Assembly (NCBI GenBank): GCA_034420695.1
Contig: DAOULB010000019.1
Span: forward strand, 1-60,361
Length of the DNA stretch: 60,361 nucleotides
Source of the DNA: Io17-Chloro-G2 sp034420695
GTDB taxonomy: Bacteria; Chloroflexota; Dehalococcoidia; Lucifugimonadales; UBA3495
Direction of reading: 5' to 3'
Shown one piece after another: positions 1-7,565 of this stretch. The translations under genes and the position numbers were made by a program. Each line of letters starts with the position of its first letter. The first letter of the stretch is position 1. The notes under the pieces were generated by a model. The model did no database searches. It was not told the DNA's origin and saw only the letters and a program-made list of their open reading frames with translations.

Positions 1-523
1 ACCCCAGAGCGTATATGGCCTCGGAGGCGGCCACCGAGGCGGCGGCTCCGCCGCTGCTGCCTCCAGGCACCCGCTCAAGGTCCCATGGATTGTGGGTGGG
101 AAAGAAGGCCGAATTCTCAGTGGATGAACCCATGGCGAATTCGTCCATGTTGCCCTTGCCCAGCATCACTGCTCCCTGTTGGAATAGCCGGTCGGCAGCG
201 GTGGCGTCGTACACCGGCACATAGCTCTCCAGCATTCGGGAGCCGCAAGTGGTGGCCACACCCTTGGTGCAAATCACATCTTTAATCTGCACCGGCACCC
301 CCATCAAAGGTGGGCAATCCCCAGAGGCGATGCGCCCGTCTGCCTGCCGAGCCTGCTCCAATGCTAACTCCGCGGTGACATTCACGAAGGCTTTCACCCG
401 GTCCTCCACTTTGCCTATGCGCTCCAAGCAAGCGGTAGTCAGTTCCACCGAGCTGACTTCGCCTTGGGACAGCATGGCGTGGGCCCGGGAAATGGTCAGC
501 CCGGTTAATTCCAAGTTGTTCAT
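1..523 (-). CDS. gatA: Asp/Glu-tRNA amidotransferase subunit A, N-terminal part (runs off window)
   Basis: Subunit A of the GatCAB amidotransferase, which converts misacylated Glu-tRNA(Gln) and Asp-tRNA(Asn) to the amide forms. The first 174 residues are present and the rest lies beyond base 1. The amidase signature is visible: a Lys in VQIKD near residue 81 (catalytic Lys) and the Gly/Ser-rich GGSSGG near residues 154-159, which carries the cis-Ser. The ATG at 523-521 overlaps the gatC stop as ATGA, so the two are translationally coupled. Identification is firm; the C-terminal half with the rest of the active site cannot be seen. Confidence 0.95.
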   Translation of the reverse strand, partial: MNNLELTGLTISRAHAMLSQGEVSSVELTTACLERIGKVEDRVKAFVNVTAELALEQARQADGRIASGDCPPLMGVPVQIKDVICTKGVATTCGSRMLESYVPVYDATAADRLFQQGAVMLGKGNMDEFAMGSSTENSAFFPTHNPWDLERVPGGSSGGAAASVAASEAIYALG

Positions 524-828
524 TCTTCCAGCACCGCTTTTACCCGGAAGAATCCTTCCTCCCGCCTGGGCGCGTTGCTCAGGACATCTTCCGGCGGGAA
601 GGACTCCCGGGACTCGTCCTCCCGCATAGCCGCGACTCCCTCCGTTCCTTCTGCAATGCCCGCGGCGTGGCCTGTGGGCGGCACGGCGGTAGTGTCAACT
701 TCGCTCAACACTTGAAACTGCTCCAAGACATTGGAAAGTTGTTCTCTGAACTGCTCAAGTTCCTCTTCCGTCAGCCCGATCCGGGCCAGGATTGCCATGT
801 GCTCTATTTCGCTCCGGTCCAGTGGCAA
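520..828 (-). CDS. gatC: Asp/Glu-tRNA amidotransferase subunit C
   Basis: Small GatC subunit (102 aa) that holds GatA and GatB together. The N-terminal helix has the family pattern (IEHMAILARIGLTEEEL) and the C-terminal part is the usual extended, acidic segment. The best start is TTG at 828, because the family normally has about ten residues before the conserved HxAxLARL stretch; the in-frame ATG at residue 11 would cut into it. The stop overlaps the gatA start by 4 bp, and the gene begins 12 bp after the upstream transporter gene, so all three are probably co-transcribed. Confidence 0.93.
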   Translation of the reverse strand: MPLDRSEIEHMAILARIGLTEEELEQFREQLSNVLEQFQVLSEVDTTAVPPTGHAAGIAEGTEGVAAMREDESRESFPPEDVLSNAPRREEGFFRVKAVLEE

Positions 829-840
829 TCTGTTGCCCCG

Positions 841-1941
841 CTAGTTATGAGAATTGAATGGGTGATCCGCACCCCCGGATGCATGCCGTTGGCCGGCTGC
901 GCCGTGATCGCCTTGATTGTGATGCTCGTGCTCTTCTTCTCCCGAGTGTTCCGTAGCGCTTGGATGGTGGTCTTCACCCGAGGACTCCATAGGGTCCACG
1001 TGAATGATGGCGCTGGACAAGTACTTCAGGCGGTGTAACATCTCGTGCTGTACGTCTTCGGCAATACGGTGCCCGGCGGCTACCGTCATATGAGAAAGTA
1101 CTGCAACGTTGACCTCAGCCCGGAGCCTGTGTCCCAGCCACCTCACCCGGACTTCCGAGACCGCCTCAACGCCGGGTGATTGCGCCGCTGTCTGCCGTAC
1201 CTCGTCAATCACCCCAGGCTCCACGCCGTCCAACAAACGGGAGAGGACCGTTTTCCCCGCTGACGCCATTATCTTGAGGATGGCCACCGTAATTATCAGC
1301 CCGGCAATGGGATCGGCCAAGGGATAGCCCAGCCATACGCCAATGGCTCCCAGCACCACCGCTAGGCTTGTCAGCCCGTCTACCCTCGCGTGGTAACCGT
1401 CGGCAATCAAGGCGGCGCTGCCGATTTCCCGCCCCACCTTGATTCTGAAAAGAGCGACGGCTTCGTTGCCAATGAATCCCAGTATCCCGGCACCGATCAG
1501 CGCCCACAGGAATTCAATAACCGGCGGGTCGAAGAAGCCTTTAACCGACTGGTAGCCGGCAAAGACTGCGCTGGCGAGTATAACCCCAACGATGAAAAGC
1601 CCCGCAAGGTCTTCCGCACGGCCGTATCCGTAACTGAACCGCTTGGAGGGACTGCGGCGGGTCAGGGAAAAAGCGATCCAGAGTGGTATGGCGGTGGCGG
1701 CGTCGCCGAAATTATGCACCGTGTCGGCCAGCAGTGCCACGCTGCCGGTGACCACCACCACGGCCACTTGAAGGGCCGCAGTGACTAGGAGGGCAGCCAA
1801 GGAAATCTTCGTGGCCCATATACCCCGGTCGCTGTCGAAGACCGCCGGGTCCACCGCCCCGTGGACGTGCCCGTGGCCGGCAGGGTTGGCTTCCGGCCTG
1901 TGTTGGTGGTTTGTGTCCTGGTCGTGACTATTGTCCGCCAT
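841..1941 (-). CDS. Cation diffusion facilitator, probable Zn/Co/Ni exporter
   Basis: Inner-membrane CDF-family metal/proton antiporter (366 aa) that exports divalent metal from the cytoplasm. Both canonical metal-site motifs are visible: HNFGD in the second membrane helix region and HARVD in the fifth, i.e. HxxxD twice, as in zinc- or cobalt-type CDFs. Both ends are His-rich (N-terminal HDQDTNHQH and GHGHVHG; C-terminal HHPSATEHSG and EHEHHNQGDHG), as expected for metal sensing or buffering. The cytoplasmic C-terminal dimerisation domain is present. It is the first gene of an operon with gatC and gatA. The metal cannot be fixed from sequence, though zinc-uptake genes lie 4 kb away. Confidence 0.92.
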   Translation of the reverse strand: MADNSHDQDTNHQHRPEANPAGHGHVHGAVDPAVFDSDRGIWATKISLAALLVTAALQVAVVVVTGSVALLADTVHNFGDAATAIPLWIAFSLTRRSPSKRFSYGYGRAEDLAGLFIVGVILASAVFAGYQSVKGFFDPPVIEFLWALIGAGILGFIGNEAVALFRIKVGREIGSAALIADGYHARVDGLTSLAVVLGAIGVWLGYPLADPIAGLIITVAILKIMASAGKTVLSRLLDGVEPGVIDEVRQTAAQSPGVEAVSEVRVRWLGHRLRAEVNVAVLSHMTVAAGHRIAEDVQHEMLHRLKYLSSAIIHVDPMESSGEDHHPSATEHSGEEEHEHHNQGDHGAAGQRHASGGADHPFNSHN

Positions 1942-2290
1942 TGACCTCGTTCTGCCTCATGTTGGCTGTATCTCTTTCTTAGTTCCTTTCCTTCAATCCC
2001 TGCGGGGCTTGACTTAAACATTGTAGCCCCAAATCCTCTCCCAAGGCACAACAGGGAATCAGAAGATTCTTCCCGTTAGTTGTAAATTGGCTCGGGGTCT
2101 AAACTGCCGGTTTCAGGGGCACCCTATGGCGGTTTGCCGGCGTGCGACGCCTCACGGTGGCGTCCCAAACTGTTCGCCGGCCTGCGAGGACCATTCCTGC
2201 GAGTCAGATATCCTTCTCCGAGAGCTATTTCTTGGATTGCTTGATGCTGCGCCGTAGTATCCTTCACCATGCCCGGGACCGGAGATAAGA

Positions 2291-2390
2291 ACGGCCTGAA
2301 TAAGGGGATCTGAAGCTCCTTCTCTCTTTATGAGAGAAGGTTGGGATGAGGGTGAACTCAAGCTGTTCAACAATTTCATGGTCAACGCTC
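2291..2390. repeat. MITE/REP-like palindromic element, copy A (degenerate)
   Basis: First of four related copies in this window. Left end GGCCTGAATAAGGG, then the core hairpin CTTCTCTC...GAGAGAAG followed by GGTTGGGATGAGGGTGAA. The right end is degenerate (GTTCAACAATTTCATGGTC). The other copies are at 26853, 30201 and 40842. It lies in a 476-base stretch upstream of the DUF418 gene (1942-2417) where the only other thing I see is a 6-bp hairpin (GACGCC/GGCGTC, 2146-2164). Confidence 0.75.
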
Positions 2391-2417
2391 CCAGCCGCGC
2401 CCAAGGAGTTCGACTTA

Positions 2418-3587
2418 TTGGTATCAGATTCGCCGGCCACTGAATCCGGTCCCCTTTGCGAGCCCGAGCGTATCACCAGCCTTGATCTGATACGCGGGGT
2501 TGCGGTGCTCGGCATTCTGTTGATGAACGCTGTGGACTTCAAGCGCGGCAGTGCTCCCTACTTCAACCTGAGCGCGGGCGGTTCAGAATTCTGGCTCGAC
2601 TGGGCTGTGGGCATCTTCGGCGAGGTCTTCATCGACCAGAAGTTCATGGGGCTGTTCTCCCTGCTGTTTGGCGCTGGGATGATTCTCTTCATCGACCGCG
2701 CCAGCGAGAGAGGAAGGCGCGCAGTATTGCTGAACCTGTGGCGAAATGGTCTGCTGCTGTTAATCGGCGTCCTCCACGTCCTGTTGTGGGACGGCGATGT
2801 GCTGATGGCCTATGCGGTCTCATCGGTCTTCTTGATCGCCCTGCGAAAGCTGCCGAATTGGGCGCTCATTTCCGTTGGAGTTGCCGTGTTCCTGATGTCC
2901 GTCGTCTGCGCTCTGCTGGCACAGGATATGGCCGGCGCGACCACCACATCGCTATCCGGCTTGTGGACGCCGGGCGAGATTTCGAACCAAGAGATTATTT
3001 GGATGCCCTTCCTGCTCGGCTTTTTCCTGCGTGCACTGGGGCTGATTCTCGTTGGAGCAGGCTTGTATCGCTTGGGCTTTATGGACGGTGGCATGCCCGC
3101 ATGGACCTATCGAATGACCGCAGTGGTCGGGCTTGCCGCGGGCCTGCCTCTCGCCGTCGCTGGAGTCGTTATTACTGCAGCGAACGACTACTCTCGCGAA
3201 ATCGCCTTTGTAGGCCAGATTCCCAACACCCTTGGCACAATTCCCTCCTCGCTGGGATACATGAGCCTTATTATTCTCTGGAACAACCGGGCGGACAACT
3301 GGCTCAAACGGCGCTTGCGAGCGGTTGGGAGGATGGCCCTGACCAATTATTTGACGCAAACGGTGCTGGGCGTGCTTGTTTTGACACTCTTGCTGGGCGA
3401 TGCTGGCTTTGTGAACCGCAGCGCCGTTTTGGTGTTTGTTTTCGCTGTGTGGGCGCTGCAAGTAGGGTGGTCTCAGGCGTGGCTGAATTGCTATCTATTC
3501 GGGCCTGCAGAGTGGCTCTGGCGAGTCGGAACATATCGAAGCGGACAGCCGTTTCGACGGCCCAATGAGCCTCGGCCTTCAGCATAG
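2418..3587 (+). CDS. DUF418 (YeiB-like) membrane protein
   Basis: Polytopic membrane protein of the DUF418/YeiB family, about 389 aa. It has the N-terminal family hallmark SLDLIRGVAVLGILLMNA, a middle section with several hydrophobic helices, and the C-terminal DUF418 region ending in a GPAEWLWR motif. I prefer the TTG start at 2418 because AAGGAG (2403-2408) lies 9 nt upstream. The in-frame ATG at 2346 falls inside repeat copy A and has no ribosome site. Function is unknown for the family; a transport or envelope role is often suggested. Confidence 0.85.
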   Translation: MVSDSPATESGPLCEPERITSLDLIRGVAVLGILLMNAVDFKRGSAPYFNLSAGGSEFWLDWAVGIFGEVFIDQKFMGLFSLLFGAGMILFIDRASERGRRAVLLNLWRNGLLLLIGVLHVLLWDGDVLMAYAVSSVFLIALRKLPNWALISVGVAVFLMSVVCALLAQDMAGATTTSLSGLWTPGEISNQEIIWMPFLLGFFLRALGLILVGAGLYRLGFMDGGMPAWTYRMTAVVGLAAGLPLAVAGVVITAANDYSREIAFVGQIPNTLGTIPSSLGYMSLIILWNNRADNWLKRRLRAVGRMALTNYLTQTVLGVLVLTLLLGDAGFVNRSAVLVFVFAVWALQVGWSQAWLNCYLFGPAEWLWRVGTYRSGQPFRRPNEPRPSA

Positions 3588-3774
3588 GAAAGCGTCAACT
3601 CCTGCCGAGCGCAGCGGGACGGCCCTCTAACCCAGACATCGCCGGCCTGGCCGCAAGTTGAAATAGCCTTGGATTACCGTATCATGCAACGAGGCTGGCA
3701 TCGCAACAGCTTCCATCCTGCTATGCCAACCGGGCATATAGTACGCCCCATTCGGCTGGGGTTTGAACACGTAA

Positions 3775-5076
3775 GTGAACCCGCCTGAACCACCTCAACT
3801 GAACTGGCGCGCCAGGTTTCCGGTCTATTACGGCTGGCTGGTCCTGGCCATGTCCTTCCTTGCCGCCTTTGGCGCGACGGGAATGACCCAAGTAGCCATG
3901 GGCGGCATCCAGATATTCATCACTGAAGATACGGGCTGGAGCCGGACCACTGTTTCCCTGGCAGTTACCGGTGGCAGTTGGTTGGGAGGAGTCTTCTCGC
4001 CGGTCCTGGGCAGCCTGGCAGACCGGTATGGCCCGCGGTGGCTGATGGCCTTCGGCTTGGCCGTGGCGGGGCTGGCCTTTATTTTCATGGCGGAGTCGCA
4101 ACTCATCTGGCAGTTCTACGTCGGCTACATACTGGGCCGGGCGGTCAGCAACCCTTCACTGATTGGCGTGGTGCCCCAGACGGCGGTAGTCAATTTCTTC
4201 AGGCGCCGGCGTAACGTTACCCTTGGATTGATGTCGGCCTACCGGCCCATAGGGGCCGCCATCACTATTCAGTTCATCTCCCTCATTGCAGTCCACCAGA
4301 GTTGGCGGGCCGCCTTCCGGTACTTGGGGTTGTTCGACCTGTTTCTGCTGTTGCCCCTGGTGTTCATCATGCGCCGCCAGCCCGAGGACATTGGCCTCCT
4401 GCCCGACGGAGCCCGTCCCATCCCAGCGGCCGGAATTGACAATGCCAAGTCCGAGTCAGCGGCGGTTAGCGAGGCTGCCCAAGAGTTCAGTTGGACGGCC
4501 AAAGAGGCAGCTCGCTCTTGGGCGCTGTGGTTGATCGGGGCCAGTACTGTAATTGGCGCTTGGACCACCTCGGCGGCCGGGTTTGCCTTGGTTCCCTACC
4601 TATATGACGAGGTGGGCCTTTCCAAGACCCAAGCGGTGGGGATGCTCAGCTTCAGCACCTTCTTATCGGTTTCCAACCTGGGTTGGGGGTACCTGGCCGA
4701 CCTGATAACCCCTCGGCGGTGTTTGATTATCTGCCTGTTGGTCTCATCAGGCGCGCTGGTGCTTCTGCTGTGGGTGAATTCCCTGGCCACGGCCTTGGTC
4801 TTCGCGGTGGTGTGGGGGTTGTTTTCTGGCTCCCTGGGCTCGCTGGAGCACATGGTCATTGCCCAGTATTTCGGGCGCAGGTCCTACGGGGCCATCACTG
4901 GGATAATCCAGCCCTTCTCCACCTTTGCCCTGGGCATGGGGCCCGCCGTCGCCGCCGTGATGGTTGAGGCTATGGGAAATTCCATCACCCTTTACTTGGT
5001 GGTGTTCTTCGTGCAGTTGGCCAGCGCTCTGTGCGTGTTCTTGGCCCGCGTCCCCCGCCGTCCGGTCAGGAGTTAA
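3775..5076 (+). CDS. MFS transporter, OFA-like
   Basis: Twelve-helix major facilitator superfamily transporter (433 aa). Visible features are the start YYGWLVLAMSFLAAFGATG, the A-type loop motif GSLADRYGPRWLM after helix 2, a central hydrophilic loop around residues 200-240, and a second six-helix half. The layout resembles the oxalate/formate antiporter (monocarboxylate) branch. The start is GTG at 3775. Substrate is not predictable. It converges on the SDR gene across about 20 bp. Confidence 0.85.
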   Translation: MNPPEPPQLNWRARFPVYYGWLVLAMSFLAAFGATGMTQVAMGGIQIFITEDTGWSRTTVSLAVTGGSWLGGVFSPVLGSLADRYGPRWLMAFGLAVAGLAFIFMAESQLIWQFYVGYILGRAVSNPSLIGVVPQTAVVNFFRRRRNVTLGLMSAYRPIGAAITIQFISLIAVHQSWRAAFRYLGLFDLFLLLPLVFIMRRQPEDIGLLPDGARPIPAAGIDNAKSESAAVSEAAQEFSWTAKEAARSWALWLIGASTVIGAWTTSAAGFALVPYLYDEVGLSKTQAVGMLSFSTFLSVSNLGWGYLADLITPRRCLIICLLVSSGALVLLLWVNSLATALVFAVVWGLFSGSLGSLEHMVIAQYFGRRSYGAITGIIQPFSTFALGMGPAVAAVMVEAMGNSITLYLVVFFVQLASALCVFLARVPRRPVRS

Positions 5077-5096
5077 GCGGGGCCGCCGGCCTGTGA

Positions 5097-5945
5097 CTAG
5101 TTCATGGTCGAGCCGCCGGAAACGCTGATCGAAAGCCCAGTCAGGTAGTCGGACTCGCTCGAACAGAGGAAAGCTGCCGTCTTGGCTATATCATTCCCCT
5201 CTGCTATGCGTCCCAACGGCACCGCCTGCCCGCGGCCGCGCACCATCATGGCGCGATGCTCCTCGGACGACTGTCCCTGCGGGGCCAGTGCCGCCGCTAT
5301 GAAGTCAACCCGCTCGGTGTCCACCAAGCCGGGGCAAATGGCGTTGACGTTAATCCGCTGGGAGCCCAACTCCTGGGCCAAGGACTGGGTGAACCCGATG
5401 AGGGCAAACTTGGAGGAGCAGTAGGCGGCGTAACGGGCGATGCCCTGCTTGCCTGCCCCAGACGAAATAATGACAATCTTTCCACCGCCGCCCCGTTCGA
5501 TCATGTGAATAGCAACCGCCTTGGAGCACAAGTAAGTGCCCCGAACGTTTACCCGCATCACCTCATCGAAAGCATCTTCCTCGAGTTCCACCACCGGCAC
5601 CCGGTCCCGGCCCGGCTGGGAGCCCGCGTTGTTAACCAGGATGTCGATGTGCCCGAATCGGTCCAAGGTCTGCTGCACCATGTCCGCTACTTGTGCGCTG
5701 TCGGAAACGTCGGAAAATAACCCCAGGGACTGGCGGCCCAAGCCTTCTATTTCCTCTACAACGCTGGGCAAGCCCCGCCAACCAGCGGCCCGGTCATCCT
5801 CCCGCATCCGGTCCGTGCTCCTCTCTATGTCGGTTACTACTACATCGGCGCCTTCCTGGGCCAAGCGAAGGGCGATCGAACGCCCAATGCCGTGCCGGCC
5901 GCCCGCGCCGGTGACTATCGCAACCTTGCCGTTGAGGTCGTACAT
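5097..5945 (-). CDS. SDR family NAD(P)-dependent oxidoreductase
   Basis: Classical short-chain dehydrogenase/reductase (282 aa). The cofactor motif TGAGGRHGIG is near residue 12, the structural motif NNAGSQ is in the middle, and the catalytic YxxxK is YCSSK with an upstream Ser (IISSGAG). There is an insertion after strand 2 (about residues 45-65), longer than in most SDRs. Its start is 3 bp after the zinc permease gene ends, so it may be co-transcribed with the zinc uptake genes, but nothing ties its substrate to zinc. Confidence 0.88.
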   Translation of the reverse strand: MYDLNGKVAIVTGAGGRHGIGRSIALRLAQEGADVVVTDIERSTDRMREDDRAAGWRGLPSVVEEIEGLGRQSLGLFSDVSDSAQVADMVQQTLDRFGHIDILVNNAGSQPGRDRVPVVELEEDAFDEVMRVNVRGTYLCSKAVAIHMIERGGGGKIVIISSGAGKQGIARYAAYCSSKFALIGFTQSLAQELGSQRINVNAICPGLVDTERVDFIAAALAPQGQSSEEHRAMMVRGRGQAVPLGRIAEGNDIAKTAAFLCSSESDYLTGLSISVSGGSTMN

Positions 5946-5948
5946 GGT

Positions 5949-6797
5949 TCACGCCCCCTGTGGTCGAAGTAATCCGGCCGGGCGTTGCTTCCAGGTCACC
6001 GTTACGACGAAAAAGCCGGTTGCGATCAGAGCCATTATTGGCCCAGAAGGCAAGTTGAAGTGGTATGACAAGTAGAGTCCAGCAATGGCGGAGGCTACCC
6101 CGAATACGACTGCAAGTGCCATTGCCCTGGGAAAGTTCTGCACCAATAGCAACGCCGTAGCCGCTGGTGTGATGAGCATAGATATTACCAGAATCACCCC
6201 CACCGCTTGCAAGGCCAGCACCACCACCACCGACAGCATTCCCAGCAGCAGGTACTCCAGCTTTTCCGTGGGCAGGCCAATTACCGCAGCCCCCGCCGGG
6301 TCGAAACTGGAGAACACCAATTCCTTGTGCAGCCCCAAGGTAAGGGCCAGTACTGCGGCGGCCATTGCCAGCGTCACGTACACGTCGGCCTGGGAAACCC
6401 CCAACACCTGTCCCAGCAGTATGTCCTCCAGGCTGACCCTGACGCCCCCGGCTGCGGTCAGCATCACCAGTCCCAAGGCAAACAATCCGGCGAAGATGAT
6501 GCCCACCGAAGTGTCCTCTCCTACCCCTGCCCGCTTCACCAAGTAGCCGATGGTCAAAGCAACTACCAAGGCCATGGGAATTGCCCCGAAGAAGGGGCTG
6601 ACCCCTATGATGATGGCCGCCACCACCCCCGGCAGCACCGAGTGGGCCAAGGCGTCTCCCATGAACCCCAGCCCGCGGGTTACCACGTAAACTCCCACTA
6701 CCGGGCACATGAGGCCGACCAGCACCGAGACAATCAGCGCCCGCACCATGAAGCCGTATTGGAACGGCCCGGCTACTCCCTCAGTGATGATGTCCAT
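5949..6797 (-). CDS. znuB: Zinc ABC transporter permease (ZnuB/AztB type)
   Basis: Permease of a cluster-9 metal ABC importer (282 aa) with eight to nine hydrophobic segments. Typical family stretches are present: GLMCPVVGVYVVTRGLGFMG near the N terminus, MGDALAHSVLPG (the loop contacting the ATPase) and ILVISMLITPAATA. It overlaps the ATPase gene by 17 bp. The preceding genes supply the ATPase and the binding protein, so this is a complete importer. Zn rather than Mn is inferred from the Zur-like regulator and the AztD-like domain upstream. Confidence 0.9.
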   Translation of the reverse strand: MDIITEGVAGPFQYGFMVRALIVSVLVGLMCPVVGVYVVTRGLGFMGDALAHSVLPGVVAAIIIGVSPFFGAIPMALVVALTIGYLVKRAGVGEDTSVGIIFAGLFALGLVMLTAAGGVRVSLEDILLGQVLGVSQADVYVTLAMAAAVLALTLGLHKELVFSSFDPAGAAVIGLPTEKLEYLLLGMLSVVVVLALQAVGVILVISMLITPAATALLLVQNFPRAMALAVVFGVASAIAGLYLSYHFNLPSGPIMALIATGFFVVTVTWKQRPAGLLRPQGA

Positions 6798-7563
6798 GCT
6801 CGTCTCCTGCTAGTCCGTGCCCGTGGAACGGCACCGTCCCGAATGGACCGTAGAGGCGGGTCATCACCTCCTCGGTCAGCACCTCTTGGGGCGGCCCGCA
6901 CGCGCACACGTTGCAGTTCAGGCATAAGCATTCGTCGCAGTAGTGGGCCATGTGGTTGATGTCGTGGGACGACATTAGGATGGTGCGCCCTTCGTCCCGA
7001 AGGTCCAGCAGCACTGTCATCAATGCCGTCTGGGAGGCCAGGTCAACCCCGCTGAAGGCTTCGTCCAGCAGCAGGATATCGGCGCCTTGGGCCAGTGCCC
7101 TGGCCACAAACACCCGTTGCCTCTGGCCGCCCGACATCTCGAAGATAAGCGAGTTTCGGCGTTCCCACATCCCCACCCGGTTCAACGCTTCCTCGGCCGC
7201 AGCGCGGTCCGCCCGCCCCGGCAGGCGCAGCCAGCCCGAATGCCGCACCCGCCCTTGCAGCGTTACCTCCCAGGCGCTCATGGGGAGGCGGGAGTTGACC
7301 CGCTCGTACTGGGGCACGTAGGCCACCATTCCCCTCATGGCCGACATGGACTTGCCGTATATCCGCACCTTTCCGGACGTGGCGGGGAACATCGCGGTGA
7401 TGACGTTGAACAGGGTGCTCTTCCCGGCCCCGTTGGGGCCCACCACACCCATTATGCATCCGGGGCCTGCGGTGAAAGACACGCTGTCCAGAACGCGTAC
7501 GCCGCCCCGCTCCACGGTGAGCTCCTCTGCGGACAATGGTGGGACGGGCTTCTGGGCAGTCAT
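6781..7563 (-). CDS. znuC: Zinc ABC transporter ATPase (ZnuC/AztA type)
   Basis: ATP-binding subunit (260 aa) of the metal importer. Walker A is GPNGAGKST, the signature is MSGGQRQR, Walker B is ILLLDEAFSG and the switch His is in SSHDIN. Two features are unusual: a compact Cys-rich stretch CDECLCLNCNVCACG after the ATPase core, and a His-rich tail (HGHG, then HGHHH at the end), so the cytoplasmic subunit itself may bind metal. It starts 2 bp after the lipoprotein gene and overlaps the permease gene. Confidence 0.92.
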   Translation of the reverse strand: MTAQKPVPPLSAEELTVERGGVRVLDSVSFTAGPGCIMGVVGPNGAGKSTLFNVITAMFPATSGKVRIYGKSMSAMRGMVAYVPQYERVNSRLPMSAWEVTLQGRVRHSGWLRLPGRADRAAAEEALNRVGMWERRNSLIFEMSGGQRQRVFVARALAQGADILLLDEAFSGVDLASQTALMTVLLDLRDEGRTILMSSHDINHMAHYCDECLCLNCNVCACGPPQEVLTEEVMTRLYGPFGTVPFHGHGLAGDEHGHHH

Positions 7564-7565
7564 GG

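Noticed and set aside
2346..2417. ATG start 2346 for the DUF418 gene
   Set aside because: Lies inside repeat copy A with no Shine-Dalgarno; TTG 2418 has AAGGAG at the right distance.
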